Assembly: GCA_021371965.1 (NCBI GenBank)
Contig: JAJFVE010000194.1
Location: 1-64,000 of the forward strand
Length of the DNA stretch: 64,000 nt
Origin: Planctomycetaceae bacterium
Lineage (GTDB): Bacteria; Planctomycetota; Phycisphaerae; SM23-33
Reading direction: 5' to 3'
Of the stretch, positions 1 through 8,975 are shown one piece after another. Each line of letters opens with the position of its first letter. Within the stretch, counting starts at the first letter, position 1. The notes under the pieces were generated by a model, which was not told the origin of the DNA, searched no databases, and saw only the letters and a program-made list of their open reading frames with translations. Made by a program: the position numbers and the translations under genes.

Positions 1-144
1 TGTTCAGCATGATCAAGCGAAACCTTGGGGATCATCTTCATGCCCGAAGCTACTGGGCACAATGCCGCGAAATGGTATTGCTGGCTCTGACTCACAACGT
101 CATGATCCTGTGGCGTCTATTAAGAGCTTTTCTACAGAGCATAC

Positions 145-188
145 CTGACCCCTTTAGCCTTCTGACCCCTTTAGCCTTCCCTTTAGCT
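145..188. repeat. 17-bp tandem repeat downstream of the GH99-like gene
   Basis: Two head-to-tail copies of CTGACCCCTTTAGCCTT are followed by a third partial copy ending in CCCTTTAGCT, just beyond the stop of the minus-strand GH99-like gene. The rest of the first 144 bases shows no supported gene. Function unknown; it belongs to the general class of short-word intergenic repeats seen throughout the window. Confidence 0.75.
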
Positions 189-2291
189 CTTCGTCGTTGG
201 AGCGACGGGTTGGGTGGATTCCTGGTGCTGCGTCACCACGGACTTTAGCGCATTAAGATACTCACCGCCGGCATCGTCCCTGGTCGGGGCGATGTATCCG
301 CCCTCGCCGAATTCATTCCACGCGTAGACCAGGACGAGGCGTTCCGCCGTCGTCTCGCGGGGATGCCGGTCCATCCAGTCGACAGCCTTGCGCAGGCAGT
401 CGGCGAACTGCCCCGGCGTCCGGTCGGGGTAGTACCAGCCCGCTGGCTGGTTGTATAGCCCCGTCGGTCCTTCCCAGGGCCGCTTGTCCCAGCCGGCTGT
501 CACGATCGGGATGTAGGGCTGCTCGGGGGAGCCCTTCCACTGCGCCTGGTTCGCCGCCGCCAGTTCCGCATACTTGTGTGCCGCCGATCCGGAGGCACCG
601 CCGGGAGCCACGTTGTAGTGGGTGCGGTGGGTGTAGCCGGCCTCGGGCGAACCGCCGCCGCAGCCGGCGATGGCCAGCCCCGGCAGGGCTGCCTTACGCG
701 CCGTCTCCTGCAGAGCGGCTACGTCCGCCTTGTCGCCTCCAGCGGGGTTGAAGACGATGATCAGCGGCTTGTCGCCGACGGTCAGGTACTGCTTGTGCTT
801 GAGATAAGGCATCCAGGCCTCGCCGGCCTGTCGCCAGGCGTCCGCGCCTTTGATGTCGAAGCCTGCGTGGTTGGCCACCAGCAGGCAGAACTTCATCCGG
901 TGGTTGTTTCTGGCCTTGAGGAACAGTCCCAGCCCCGTGTGCTTGGGGTCGTCCCGGACGGCCTTGGCATTGAGCGCCCGGGCGTCGTCGTGCCAGTACC
1001 AGCAGAAGGCGAAGAAAGCCAAGCCGTGATCGGCGGCCAGATCGATCTGCCGCTCCATGGCCTCCAGCGTGTCGTCCCGCCAGCCCCACACCGGCTCGCG
1101 CTGCGGGAACTCCTCGACCATTCGGCGGCTCAGATGGGTAGGGGCGTTCTTTGCCCACGGCTCTTTCGGATTCCCGGCGTGATTACTCTTGCCGGACCAT
1201 CCGTCAAAGTAGTATGCGCCGATCATCGGCTTGGCCTTGGTTGTGGTGCCGGCCTGGCCTTTGATCTCCTGGATGAGCCACTTGGTGAAGCCCAGGACGG
1301 AGTGGGGGTTGGACTCGGGGCCGACGGGGCGGCCGCGGCCGTGCTCGTTGGGGAACGTGTTCAGGTAGTAGTGCATCCGAGGGTTGTGCTTGGGCAGGCC
1401 GGCCTTCCAGTAGGCCTTCAGCCAGTCCCGCTCGATGAACGGATGATACTGCGGCGACTTCCAGATGATCGGGCCGTAGTAGAAGATGTACTCCTTGCCC
1501 TGTTCGAGCGTCCATTTCGCGCCGCGGACGACCTTCTTGGGGCTGGACCATCCGGTTTCCAGCGGCCAGTGGCGGTTGAACTGGTGGGCTTCGTAGGCGA
1601 TGCCCTCCACTTTCGCGACGATCGGACGCACCCGCTTGTCGTCGGCGAAGAAGGTAGGGTGCTGGACCATCTGCATCAGCTTGTAGTTGTCGTGCTTGAG
1701 CAGGCCCTTGGCGTGGGCCGCTCGGAACATCGCACGGATCTGGTCCACATCCTCCGCGAAGAGAATGCGGGTGTCTTCTTTGAAAGGCCCAGGCTTGGCG
1801 TCAGGATATCCCCGGTGGATCGCCAGATCGTATTCGCGGCAAATCAGGATATGCTCAATCTCGCCGCCCCTGGCCTCCCAATCCCGGATGTGCTTGACCA
1901 GGGGGCTTTCCTCGGGAACCAGGCTATCTCCCCTCTTGCTCAGCCCCCAGTAATACTCGAAGAAGCCCCGCTTGGTCTTGAAGTCGCCGTCCAGCCAATC
2001 CATGACGACGTCCAGGTGCTCGGCCACGAAGGGGTAGTTGCCCTTCTGTTCTTCAAAGGTCGGCAGGCCGGTCCAGGGTCCGCCGTGATTGTGCTTACGG
2101 TCAGCGTCGTTGCGCGGCAGCGGGCGAAGGCCGACCAGGCCGTGACGCGTGTTCATGTCTGCTTTCCTGTCCGTGTTGGCGGCTGGGGCGGGCTTGGAGG
2201 GCTGCGCTCTGCCGGCGGAAACGGCGTAGCATCCGATGGCGACGATGGAGACAGCCAGAACGACTGCTGCTGGATGTACTCTTGTGATCAT
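183..2291 (-). CDS. Secreted GH99-like (WbsX-type) lipoprotein
   Basis: A 702-residue exported protein. The N-terminus is a hydrophobic stretch ending in a possible lipobox (AIGC, Cys21), suggesting a lipoprotein. Residues about 355-690 resemble the GH99-like/WbsX TIM-barrel family: the domain opens with MIGAYYFDGW, has many conserved aromatic residues (FFAFCWYWH) and closes with YAWNEFGEGGYIAPT, typical of these proteins. That family includes putative endo-alpha-mannan-type hydrolases and O-antigen-associated proteins, so a role in glycan cleavage is inferred. Residues about 50-340 form an additional domain I do not recognise, perhaps a second barrel. The gene starts 15 bases after the DUF1854 gene ends and may be cotranscribed with the ABC exporter. 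Substrate unknown. Confidence 0.78.
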   Translation of the reverse strand: MITRVHPAAVVLAVSIVAIGCYAVSAGRAQPSKPAPAANTDRKADMNTRHGLVGLRPLPRNDADRKHNHGGPWTGLPTFEEQKGNYPFVAEHLDVVMDWLDGDFKTKRGFFEYYWGLSKRGDSLVPEESPLVKHIRDWEARGGEIEHILICREYDLAIHRGYPDAKPGPFKEDTRILFAEDVDQIRAMFRAAHAKGLLKHDNYKLMQMVQHPTFFADDKRVRPIVAKVEGIAYEAHQFNRHWPLETGWSSPKKVVRGAKWTLEQGKEYIFYYGPIIWKSPQYHPFIERDWLKAYWKAGLPKHNPRMHYYLNTFPNEHGRGRPVGPESNPHSVLGFTKWLIQEIKGQAGTTTKAKPMIGAYYFDGWSGKSNHAGNPKEPWAKNAPTHLSRRMVEEFPQREPVWGWRDDTLEAMERQIDLAADHGLAFFAFCWYWHDDARALNAKAVRDDPKHTGLGLFLKARNNHRMKFCLLVANHAGFDIKGADAWRQAGEAWMPYLKHKQYLTVGDKPLIIVFNPAGGDKADVAALQETARKAALPGLAIAGCGGGSPEAGYTHRTHYNVAPGGASGSAAHKYAELAAANQAQWKGSPEQPYIPIVTAGWDKRPWEGPTGLYNQPAGWYYPDRTPGQFADCLRKAVDWMDRHPRETTAERLVLVYAWNEFGEGGYIAPTRDDAGGEYLNALKSVVTQHQESTQPVAPTTKS

Positions 2292-2306
2292 CAGGCTCTA
2301 ATTCAG

Positions 2307-2855
2307 CTACCAGTAGATGAACCGGACAAATCGCTGCTGCTGGTCGGCCGGCAGCGTGGACACGTCGGGGATCAGGTAGCGGTTTTCGTCCACGTCGATC
2401 AGGACCTTGCCGCGATGGCCGTAATCCACGGCGCTGGTCTGCTGCCATCGCATCAGGAAGCTGCGCGGGCCTTTGTCGGTCTGCACGTCCACGCCGATGA
2501 GGCCGAACTGCCAGGCCATCTCGTCGATGGCGTGAATGACGGGCACGAAATACCGCTTCGACAGCGCGTGGCGCACGAGCTGCGCCTGCTCGGGCGGGAA
2601 CTCGTTGAGGTCGCGGATGATCCCGATCTCGATCTCGCCGGTGCTGTGGGAGTGCAGTAGCGAGACGTATCCGTCAGGGTGCCCCACCGGAAACGCGTAC
2701 GCGGCGAACACGCCGCCATAGATCCGCTCGCCGACGATCGTCACGTGCAGCGCCGACATGTTGCCCAGGTGGATGCGGCACATGTCCGGCGTGAGAAACC
2801 GCGTGATCGTCGGGTCGGGCCCGATCCGCTCGTTGTTCTTCTCGATCGCACTCAT
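2307..2855 (-). CDS. DUF1854 protein, ABC-exporter partner
   Basis: A 182-residue soluble protein of the DUF1854 family. The start at MSAIEKNNER is chosen because its ATG overlaps the TGA of the upstream ABC exporter (ATGA arrangement), a sign of translational coupling; an upstream in-frame extension would lie inside the exporter gene. DUF1854 proteins are commonly found next to ABC exporters of this architecture, including the type annotated as cyanophycin-metabolism-associated in proteobacteria. There are no cyanophycin genes in this window, so that link is not supported here. The sequence has no signal peptide or membrane segment and ends with RFVRFIYW. Its likely role is a cytosolic accessory of the exporter; this is inference from context. 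Confidence 0.82.
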   Translation of the reverse strand: MSAIEKNNERIGPDPTITRFLTPDMCRIHLGNMSALHVTIVGERIYGGVFAAYAFPVGHPDGYVSLLHSHSTGEIEIGIIRDLNEFPPEQAQLVRHALSKRYFVPVIHAIDEMAWQFGLIGVDVQTDKGPRSFLMRWQQTSAVDYGHRGKVLIDVDENRYLIPDVSTLPADQQQRFVRFIYW

Positions 2856-5203
2856 GCCTGCCCTCCGGCGATCATCGCGTCGACCGTCGAGCCGCGCGAC
2901 AGCTCGGTCTGGATCTTCACCAGGCGGTAGTACAGGGCCTGCCCGGCCATCAGCTCGTCGTGCGTGCCGCACTCGGCCACCGTGCCGCCGTCGATCACGA
3001 TGATGCGATTGCAGTTGCGCAGCGTGCTGAGGCGGTGGGCGATGGCCAGCGTCGTGCGCCCGGCCGTCACTCGGGCCAGGGCGCCCTGGATGAGCTGCTC
3101 GCTCTCGGTGTCGATGTTGCTGGTGGCTTCGTCGAGCACCAGGATGGGCGGATCGTACAGCAGCGCCCGGGCGATCGAGACTCGCTGGCGCTCGCCGCCG
3201 GAGAGCCCCGCGCCCCGCTCGCCGACGTACGTGTCGTACCCCAGCGGGTGGCGCATGATGAACTCGTGGGCGTTGGCGGCCTTGGCGGCCGACAGCACCA
3301 GCTCGGGCGTGGCGTCGGTGCGCCCGTAAGCGATATTGGCCCAGATGCCGCCGCGGAAGAGGAAAGGCTCCTGCAGCACGATGCCGACGTTTCGGCGCAG
3401 GTCGTCGAGCTTGATCTGGCGGATGTCGATCCCGTCGACGAGGATGCGACCCTCGTCGACATCGTAGAATCGCGTCAGCAGGTTGATCAGCGTCGTCTTG
3501 CCCGAGCCGCTCTTGCCCACCACGCCGATGTGCTCGCCGGGGGCGATGCTGAAGGAGACGTTCTTGATCACCGGCTCGCGGCGGTTGTAGCCGAACGAGA
3601 CGTTCTCGAACACGATGGCGCCCTTGGCCGCGGGCAGGGCCTTGGGCTCGGCGGCCTCGGCAACCTGGTAGTTCGTATCGAGGATTTCAAACACGCGCTG
3701 CGAGGCCGTCAGGAAGTTGGTCAGCCAGTTGGTCAGTTGCGTCAACTGCGTCAGCGGCGCCCAGAACATCCCCAGCAGCCCGAAGAAGAATAGCAAGTCG
3801 CCGGTCGTCATGCCGCCGGCGGGTCTTCCGGCGGCATCAATGACCTGCAGGCCGCCGATGTACCAGACCAGGATGGAACCGGCCTGGAACAGCAACGAGA
3901 CCTTCGGGTGGAAGGCGGTGACGGCGTACTGGACCTCTCGCTCGCGGTCGCGCACGTAGGAGTTGGAGCGGTCGAAGCGGCCTTCCTCGCGCGGTTCCTG
4001 GCCGAACGCCTTGACCACGCGAATGCCCGACAGGATGGTGTTCAGCGCCCCGTGGAGCTTGCTCGATGCGTCCTGCACGCGGTAGTAATGGGGGTAGATC
4101 TTCTTCCAGAAGAAGCGGGTGGCCACCACCACAAAGGGCGCCGGGACCAGCGTGTAGAGCGCCAATTCCCAGTTGATCGTGAATAGCGCCACGCCCACGA
4201 CGACCAGTTGAATAAGCTGCGCCAGCAGGCCCGAGGTGAGCTGTTGAACGAAGCCCTGCATCTGCTGGGTGTCGATGGCCACGCGCGTCATCATCTGGCC
4301 GGTGCTGTAGCGGTCGTAGAAATCCACGCCCAGCTTCACCAGGTGATCGAAGACCCGCTTGCGCATGTCGTACGTGATGCGCGTGCCGACCTGGCTGGAC
4401 AGCCGTCCCGAGACTGCCTGCAGGACCGCCGTGATGAGGTACATCAACATCAGCACGCCGATGAGCAGCAGCAACAAAGTGACTTTGCCGTTTCGCGTGA
4501 TCGGCGTGTCGAAATGCCACCACAGCACCGAGACGACCTTGTGGGGCGACAGCACGCCGTCGATAAGCAACTGCACCAGCTTCTGGGGCACCATCGCCAA
4601 GCCGATGGCCGCCAGCACCAGGGCCATCATTATCGCGGCCTTGCCGGCGTAGGGGCGCATGAGCTTGAGCACGCGGAAGAACGTGGCGCTGCGCTTGAGG
4701 CAGCGCTGGCACAGGTCGCCGGGGAACGCCAGCGTCAGCCCGCACTTGGGGCAGCGCCGGGTGTCGACGTCGTCTTCGGCGCCGACGGCGACGGGCTTCT
4801 TCTCGCACCAGGCGCGGAGCTTGGGCGCGACTTTATGGAAGACGTCCGATCGCGCGTTCGAGAACGCCAGCACCTCGACGTAAATGCCCTCGACCAGCGC
4901 CTCGAGGAACCCCCCGCCCACGCCCTGGCGCGTGCGGATCTCGCGGATCGACTCGCGCGTCAGCATCAACCGCACGGGGCTGGACGACTTGGCCGTCGGC
5001 ACCGCGGCCGTGTAGAGGCGGTCCGCCTCGGCGCAGAGAAAGACCTGCTCGTAATCGCTGGCGAGATTCAGGTCCGTATCGACACACAACCAAGCCTCCC
5101 GCGGCGCCAGGCCCGCATGCTTCAGGGCCTGCTCCAATGCCTCAGGAAGCTCCTTTTGCAGCACTCTCGATTGTCCGGACAACTCAGGTTTCCTCCGCCC
5201 CAT
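2852..5203 (-). CDS. ABC exporter (fused membrane and ATPase domains) with N-terminal zinc-ribbon extension
   Basis: A 783-residue half-transporter. Residues 1-175 are an unusual cytosolic extension containing a CPKC...CQRC zinc-ribbon motif (about 151-168). Residues about 185-505 hold the six-helix exporter domain, and 530-775 the nucleotide-binding domain, with Walker A GKSGSGKTT (563-571), signature LSGGERQRV (668-676), Walker B ILVLDEATS (687-695) and the switch histidine in AIAHRLST. This is the usual MsbA/BmrA-type layout, and the protein likely works as a homodimer. The stop overlaps the start of the DUF1854 gene, so the two products probably act together. The substrate cannot be read from sequence; lipids, peptides or polymer precursors are all possible. 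The divergent neighbour ybeY lies 78 bases away. Confidence 0.9.
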   Translation of the reverse strand: MGRRKPELSGQSRVLQKELPEALEQALKHAGLAPREAWLCVDTDLNLASDYEQVFLCAEADRLYTAAVPTAKSSSPVRLMLTRESIREIRTRQGVGGGFLEALVEGIYVEVLAFSNARSDVFHKVAPKLRAWCEKKPVAVGAEDDVDTRRCPKCGLTLAFPGDLCQRCLKRSATFFRVLKLMRPYAGKAAIMMALVLAAIGLAMVPQKLVQLLIDGVLSPHKVVSVLWWHFDTPITRNGKVTLLLLLIGVLMLMYLITAVLQAVSGRLSSQVGTRITYDMRKRVFDHLVKLGVDFYDRYSTGQMMTRVAIDTQQMQGFVQQLTSGLLAQLIQLVVVGVALFTINWELALYTLVPAPFVVVATRFFWKKIYPHYYRVQDASSKLHGALNTILSGIRVVKAFGQEPREEGRFDRSNSYVRDREREVQYAVTAFHPKVSLLFQAGSILVWYIGGLQVIDAAGRPAGGMTTGDLLFFFGLLGMFWAPLTQLTQLTNWLTNFLTASQRVFEILDTNYQVAEAAEPKALPAAKGAIVFENVSFGYNRREPVIKNVSFSIAPGEHIGVVGKSGSGKTTLINLLTRFYDVDEGRILVDGIDIRQIKLDDLRRNVGIVLQEPFLFRGGIWANIAYGRTDATPELVLSAAKAANAHEFIMRHPLGYDTYVGERGAGLSGGERQRVSIARALLYDPPILVLDEATSNIDTESEQLIQGALARVTAGRTTLAIAHRLSTLRNCNRIIVIDGGTVAECGTHDELMAGQALYYRLVKIQTELSRGSTVDAMIAGGQA

Positions 5204-5281
5204 GACAGAAAACTACTCTACAGATTTCACCGTGACAATTCCAGTATCGCCATCGGTCATTGCGGCCGCTATGCTGAAGAC

Positions 5282-5755
5282 ATGTCCAGGCCGCAAAACC
5301 CGCTCGTGCGAGTTTCGTCCAGCCAGCACGCCCTGCGCGTCCCGCGAAAGGCCATCGCCGCTCTGGCCGCCTTCGTCGCACGGCGCGAGGGCGTCAAGCT
5401 TGCCGAGACGGACATCGCCGTCGTGGACGCCCGCCAGATCGCCGCGCTCAACCGCCGCTACCTGCGCCACGCCGGCCCAACAGACGTGATTTCCTTCGAC
5501 CTGGGCTCGCCCGGCGGGCCCGTCGAAGCGCAGATCATCGTCTGTGCAGATGTAGCCGTGCGCGAGGCCCGCCGCCGCGGCCTGGCGCCGACCCGAGAAT
5601 TGCTGCTCTACGTCGTGCACGGGCTGCTGCACGTGATGGGCTACGACGACCAAACGCTCGAAGCCGCGGCCGTCATGGCCGAGCGCCAGGAACTACTGCT
5701 GCAGGAGTTTCTTCACCGCGGAGATCGCAAAGAACGCAGAGAAGACAGGAAGTGA
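5282..5755 (+). CDS. ybeY: Endoribonuclease YbeY (rRNA maturation factor)
   Basis: A 157-residue protein of the UPF0054/YbeY family, a metal-dependent RNase involved in 16S rRNA 3' end maturation and ribosome quality control. The diagnostic region is HGLLHVMGYDDQ at about residues 120-131. The first two zinc-ligand histidines are present, but the third position, His in E. coli (GYDH), is Asp here. The preceding fold landmarks (LNRRYLRHAGPTDVISF) are intact. The start at MSRPQNP is chosen because the longer in-frame extension runs antisense through the ABC gene. The last dozen residues (HRGDRKERREDRK) are encoded by an intergenic repeat related to TTCACCGCAGAG, so the C-terminus looks like repeat read-through. 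Confidence 0.88.
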   Translation: MSRPQNPLVRVSSSQHALRVPRKAIAALAAFVARREGVKLAETDIAVVDARQIAALNRRYLRHAGPTDVISFDLGSPGGPVEAQIIVCADVAVREARRRGLAPTRELLLYVVHGLLHVMGYDDQTLEAAAVMAERQELLLQEFLHRGDRKERREDRK

Positions 5756-5963
5756 AAGACGGAGGGGTGCCGTGGCGGGAGGGCGAAGCCCGACAGCCAC
5801 GATCCCAGGCAATCACGCCAATGACGGCCCCAACTCTCTCTGGAAGGTCGGGGTCGTGGCTCTCCGGGCCTTCGGCCCTGCGCGCCACGGCACCCGGCTG
5901 ACGTGCCACCCATCGTGTTGTTCTTTGTCCTCAAGAACTCTGCGAGCTCTGCGGTGAAATCTC
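5708..5963. repeat. Nested inverted repeats covering the ybeY and comF 3' ends
   Basis: The outer arms are CTTCACCGCGGAGATCGC (left) and GCTCTGCGGTGAAATC (right, inverted). Inside them is a second pair: GGTGCCGTGGCGGGAGG near 5767 and its inverted relative ending CGCGCCACGGCACCC near 5893, each containing a small hairpin (GGGCGAAGCCC; GGGCCTTCGGCCC). The convergent genes ybeY and comF both terminate inside the outer arms. The outer word also occurs around 47173-47282. Confidence 0.8.
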
Positions 5964-6734
5964 CCCTGGCGGCTCGTAGTTGCGATGCGATTCGGCTTTG
6001 GCCAGGACCGCCAGGATGACCTGCGAGGCTCCGGCGGCCAGCAGGACGCGCGTCGCCTCGTCGGCCGTGGCGCCGGTGGTCGTCACGTCGTCCACCAGCA
6101 GCACGCAGGCGCCGTCGAGCGAGTGCCTGCCGCTCATGGCGAAGGCGCCGTGCATGTTCTCGCGCCGGGCGCTGCGCGAGAGTGTGGTCTGCGGGCGCGT
6201 GTGCCGCACGCGGATCAACTCGTCTCCGAGGGCGGCGTCGAGACGGCAGGCAAGCTTTGCCGCCAGTTCCCGAGCGTGGTCGAAACCCCTCCAGAGCCTC
6301 CGCCGCCAGTGCATCGGCACGGGGAACACCAGGTCGATCGAGCGATCAGGGCACTGCACGGCCAGGCGCTGGGCGAGCATCTCCGTCAGGCGGTCGGTCA
6401 TGCGCTGGCGGCGGCGGTACTTGATCTGCCGCACCAGGTCGCGCAGCGGGCCGGTGTATGGGCCCAGGCGCACCACCTCGCTGTAGCGCGGCAGAACCCT
6501 GGGACATTGCCAGCACCCGTCGTCGCGGGCGGGGATGTTCGGGCCCAGCGAGGCGCCGCACCGCGGGCAGTAAACCACCGCCACCAGGCTCAGCAGATTG
6601 CGGCCGCAGTCGCCGCAGAGCTTGTCTTCCAGACACGGCGCGGCGGCGCAGGCGGCGCAGACTTCCGGCCAGATCAAGTCGCCCAGCGATGCCGCGGCGT
6701 CCAGCAGCCCGGCGGCCAGGGCCGTGGCCTTCAT
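5931..6734 (-). CDS. ComF-family phosphoribosyltransferase-like protein
   Basis: A 267-residue ComF-type protein: N-terminal double zinc finger (CAAC...CGDC and CPRC...CWQC, about 32-88) followed by a type I phosphoribosyltransferase fold with the PRPP-binding loop VLLVDDVTTTGAT (about 223-235). The family is linked to natural transformation (ComF/GntX), probably in handling imported DNA, although its chemistry is uncertain. The start overlaps the last bases of the upstream HEAT-repeat gene (ATGA overlap), implying coupled translation. The final residues EISPQSSQSS are encoded by the intergenic repeat in which the stop codon lies. No other competence genes are visible here. Confidence 0.87.
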   Translation of the reverse strand: MKATALAAGLLDAAASLGDLIWPEVCAACAAAPCLEDKLCGDCGRNLLSLVAVVYCPRCGASLGPNIPARDDGCWQCPRVLPRYSEVVRLGPYTGPLRDLVRQIKYRRRQRMTDRLTEMLAQRLAVQCPDRSIDLVFPVPMHWRRRLWRGFDHARELAAKLACRLDAALGDELIRVRHTRPQTTLSRSARRENMHGAFAMSGRHSLDGACVLLVDDVTTTGATADEATRVLLAAGASQVILAVLAKAESHRNYEPPGEISPQSSQSS

Positions 6735-8797
6735 TGGCCCGCTCCGGACTTGAGTTGCGGGCGGCGGAGCAGGTACGCGTCGCGCAGGATTTGCGTTTGC
6801 CAGTGCATCACCCGCGGCGAGACGACCGCGTCGACAGCCGGCAGATCGCTCACGAGGGCGGCGATAACCTCTGCGATGCCCTTGTTGATCAGCAGATACG
6901 CCACCTCCTGGGACGTCAGCGAGGGCGTCCAGAGAACGTTGTCGAGACAGCGCACGTCGCCGGCCCAGAGCAGGGCCGTGAGCACCCGCCGCTGGGGAAA
7001 CTCGCGGTTTTCCGCCAGTTGCCGCACCTGCTTGAAGTTGCCATCGCCCAGGATCAGCAGCGCGCAGCGGTACGCCCCGGCCGCGTACGGGTCGTCTTCC
7101 TGATTCTTGCCCTGAAGGCGCGGGACGATGCGCGCGAGGGCGGCGGCTTTCTGCTCGTCGTTGGAAGCCGACATCGCCAGCAGCATGGCCCCGGCCGCCC
7201 GCACGTTCTCGTTATAGACGCGCTGCTCGGGCGGGGCGTTGGGCGGCGGCAGCATGCCCAGGCCCGTCTCAAAAGCTTCCTTCTTCTTGTCGCTGTGCGC
7301 CAGATGCCACGCGAGGTACTCGCCGGAAAGGCTCGAGTCGCTTCCGGCAACCAGGTGCACGTAGAACGCGCTAGAGTCGCGATTGAACTTCAGCACTGCC
7401 AGCCCGCCGGCAGCTTCGTCAGCCGGAGCCTCATTGACGATATATGAGGATGCGGGACGAATCTGCCACAGCGCCGCCGCGGCCGCCGCCCTTGCCAGAG
7501 GCATAGAGCGATCCTCATCGCTGCTGCTGTCAAGAGATTGGGAGGAACGGGTTTGGGTGGCCTGCGTCTGCGATGGCTGAGTCTGCACGGGGGCGGGGAC
7601 ATAGGCTGCAGCCATGCGCAGGGCGCCAAGCCCTTGACTGTCCGGCGCCGGCCTGGATTCCGCGGACGACTCAGGATGGAATTGCTCGCCGAGCACCTCG
7701 GCCGCGGCGACCATGGTCAGCTCGACGGGCGGCCCCCAGTAGTGCAGCATCAGCGTGCTTGCATCGTCCGCCACCGGCACGCCCAGCTGCCGCGCGGCCA
7801 GCAGCGCCGCCAGGACGTGGGCCTCCGACAGGGCGGGGTTCGCTTTTCCCGCGGCCTGATCCAGTATCTTCCTGACGGCATCGGCGGCCGCGGCATGTCG
7901 CGCCTCGCCGGCCAATATGATCGCCAGGGGAGATGGGGGGCGAGCGTCGGCGGCGGCGCGGGCAAAGATCTTGTCCAGCGCCTCGGCCTGCGTCTCCGGC
8001 GACGCCAGGCGCAGAGCGTGAAGCAGGCCTTCCTGTCGCGGGCCGGCGCCGCTGGCATCGATCAGGCCCGGCAGAGCTTCCAAGAGCTGCTCGTCGTTCA
8101 TCGCCGCCAGGGCGTAGGCCGCCGAGGCGGCGGTCAGGTCGTCCTTGTCATCCAGCAGCGGGCGGATCTTTTCGGCCAGGGCGGTGCGGTTGGCCAGCCC
8201 CGCGTCGACAGCCGCGGCGGCGCGGACGGCGGGTTCCTTGTCGGCCAGCAGGGCCGTCAGCGCTGCGTCGTCCTGCAGCACCGCTGCCAGCAGCGCCGAG
8301 CGGATGCGCACCTTCGCATCGGCGTCGGCGGCCCCGCGTTGCATCATGCGCCGCACGTACTGGTTCCGGCGTCCGCCGGCCAGGGTCGTCTCGATCATCT
8401 CCATCCGCAGTTGCGGATCGGGGGTCTGCTGCAACCGGATGCTCCAGAGGCGGTCTTTTTGTTCGGGGGTGCGGGTAGATTCGGCGAACCGATGCGCCAC
8501 GCTCAGGGCCTGCGCGATGCGGTCGAACCGCGTGTCGTCGCTGGTGTCCAGGCCTTCCTCCAGGCGATGGATAATCGACTCGGGCGAATTCGTCTGCAGC
8601 ACTATCTCCCGCAGGGTCGCCTGGGCCTGGCTGCGCCGATCGAAGTCGTCGCTGCAGAGATCCCGCATCAGCATCCAGTCGCGCACGGGGTTGGCCAGCA
8701 CGATGGCCGCGACCAGCGCAACAACCAGCGTCGCCAGGGCGGTCAGCAGCCGGCGCTGCCAGGGATGCTGGCGGAAATATTTGATGAACGCACTCAT
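6731..8797 (-). CDS. Membrane-anchored HEAT-repeat protein
   Basis: A 688-residue protein starting at MSAFIKYFRQHPW, followed by one transmembrane helix (about 14-35, LLTALATLVVALVAAIVLA). The rest is largely alpha-helical, with HEAT-like repeats from about 60 to 400 (for example DDKDDLTAASAAYALAAMNDEQ), a Gln/Ser/Thr-rich linker near 430-460 and a second helical block to the C-terminus. The longer upstream in-frame extension was rejected because it would run across the upstream region antisense to fumC. HEAT repeats suggest a scaffold for protein binding outside or at the cytoplasmic membrane; no enzymatic motif is visible. It is cotranscribed with comF by overlap. Confidence 0.75.
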   Translation of the reverse strand: MSAFIKYFRQHPWQRRLLTALATLVVALVAAIVLANPVRDWMLMRDLCSDDFDRRSQAQATLREIVLQTNSPESIIHRLEEGLDTSDDTRFDRIAQALSVAHRFAESTRTPEQKDRLWSIRLQQTPDPQLRMEMIETTLAGGRRNQYVRRMMQRGAADADAKVRIRSALLAAVLQDDAALTALLADKEPAVRAAAAVDAGLANRTALAEKIRPLLDDKDDLTAASAAYALAAMNDEQLLEALPGLIDASGAGPRQEGLLHALRLASPETQAEALDKIFARAAADARPPSPLAIILAGEARHAAAADAVRKILDQAAGKANPALSEAHVLAALLAARQLGVPVADDASTLMLHYWGPPVELTMVAAAEVLGEQFHPESSAESRPAPDSQGLGALRMAAAYVPAPVQTQPSQTQATQTRSSQSLDSSSDEDRSMPLARAAAAAALWQIRPASSYIVNEAPADEAAGGLAVLKFNRDSSAFYVHLVAGSDSSLSGEYLAWHLAHSDKKKEAFETGLGMLPPPNAPPEQRVYNENVRAAGAMLLAMSASNDEQKAAALARIVPRLQGKNQEDDPYAAGAYRCALLILGDGNFKQVRQLAENREFPQRRVLTALLWAGDVRCLDNVLWTPSLTSQEVAYLLINKGIAEVIAALVSDLPAVDAVVSPRVMHWQTQILRDAYLLRRPQLKSGAGQ

Positions 8798-8975
8798 GTC
8801 ACCTACGAGTCTACGCCGCCGCCGCGGGCAAGGCAACGCCGCCCCATGCAATTGAGACGCTCGCGGTCTGGCTGTGGTTCCCGGGAAGATCGGGATTGCC
8901 GGGATTGAGAAGATTAACAGGATGGGGAAGAAGCAGGGCAAGACGAGTATAATCCCGCCAGCAAAGGAGCCTGCT

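Noticed and set aside
9..248. Short plus-strand frame at the window start
   Set aside because: No ribosome-binding site, reads through the 17-base tandem repeat and overlaps the 3' end of the GH99-like gene.
576..2660. Long plus-strand open frame across the GH99-like and DUF1854 genes
   Set aside because: It is an antisense shadow of the real minus-strand genes in GC-rich DNA; translation is arginine/glycine-rich and has no recognisable domain.
7538..8908. 456-codon plus-strand frame antisense to the HEAT-repeat gene
   Set aside because: Glycine/arginine-rich antisense text, no ribosome-binding site and no family; the minus-strand gene is a coherent HEAT protein coupled to comF.
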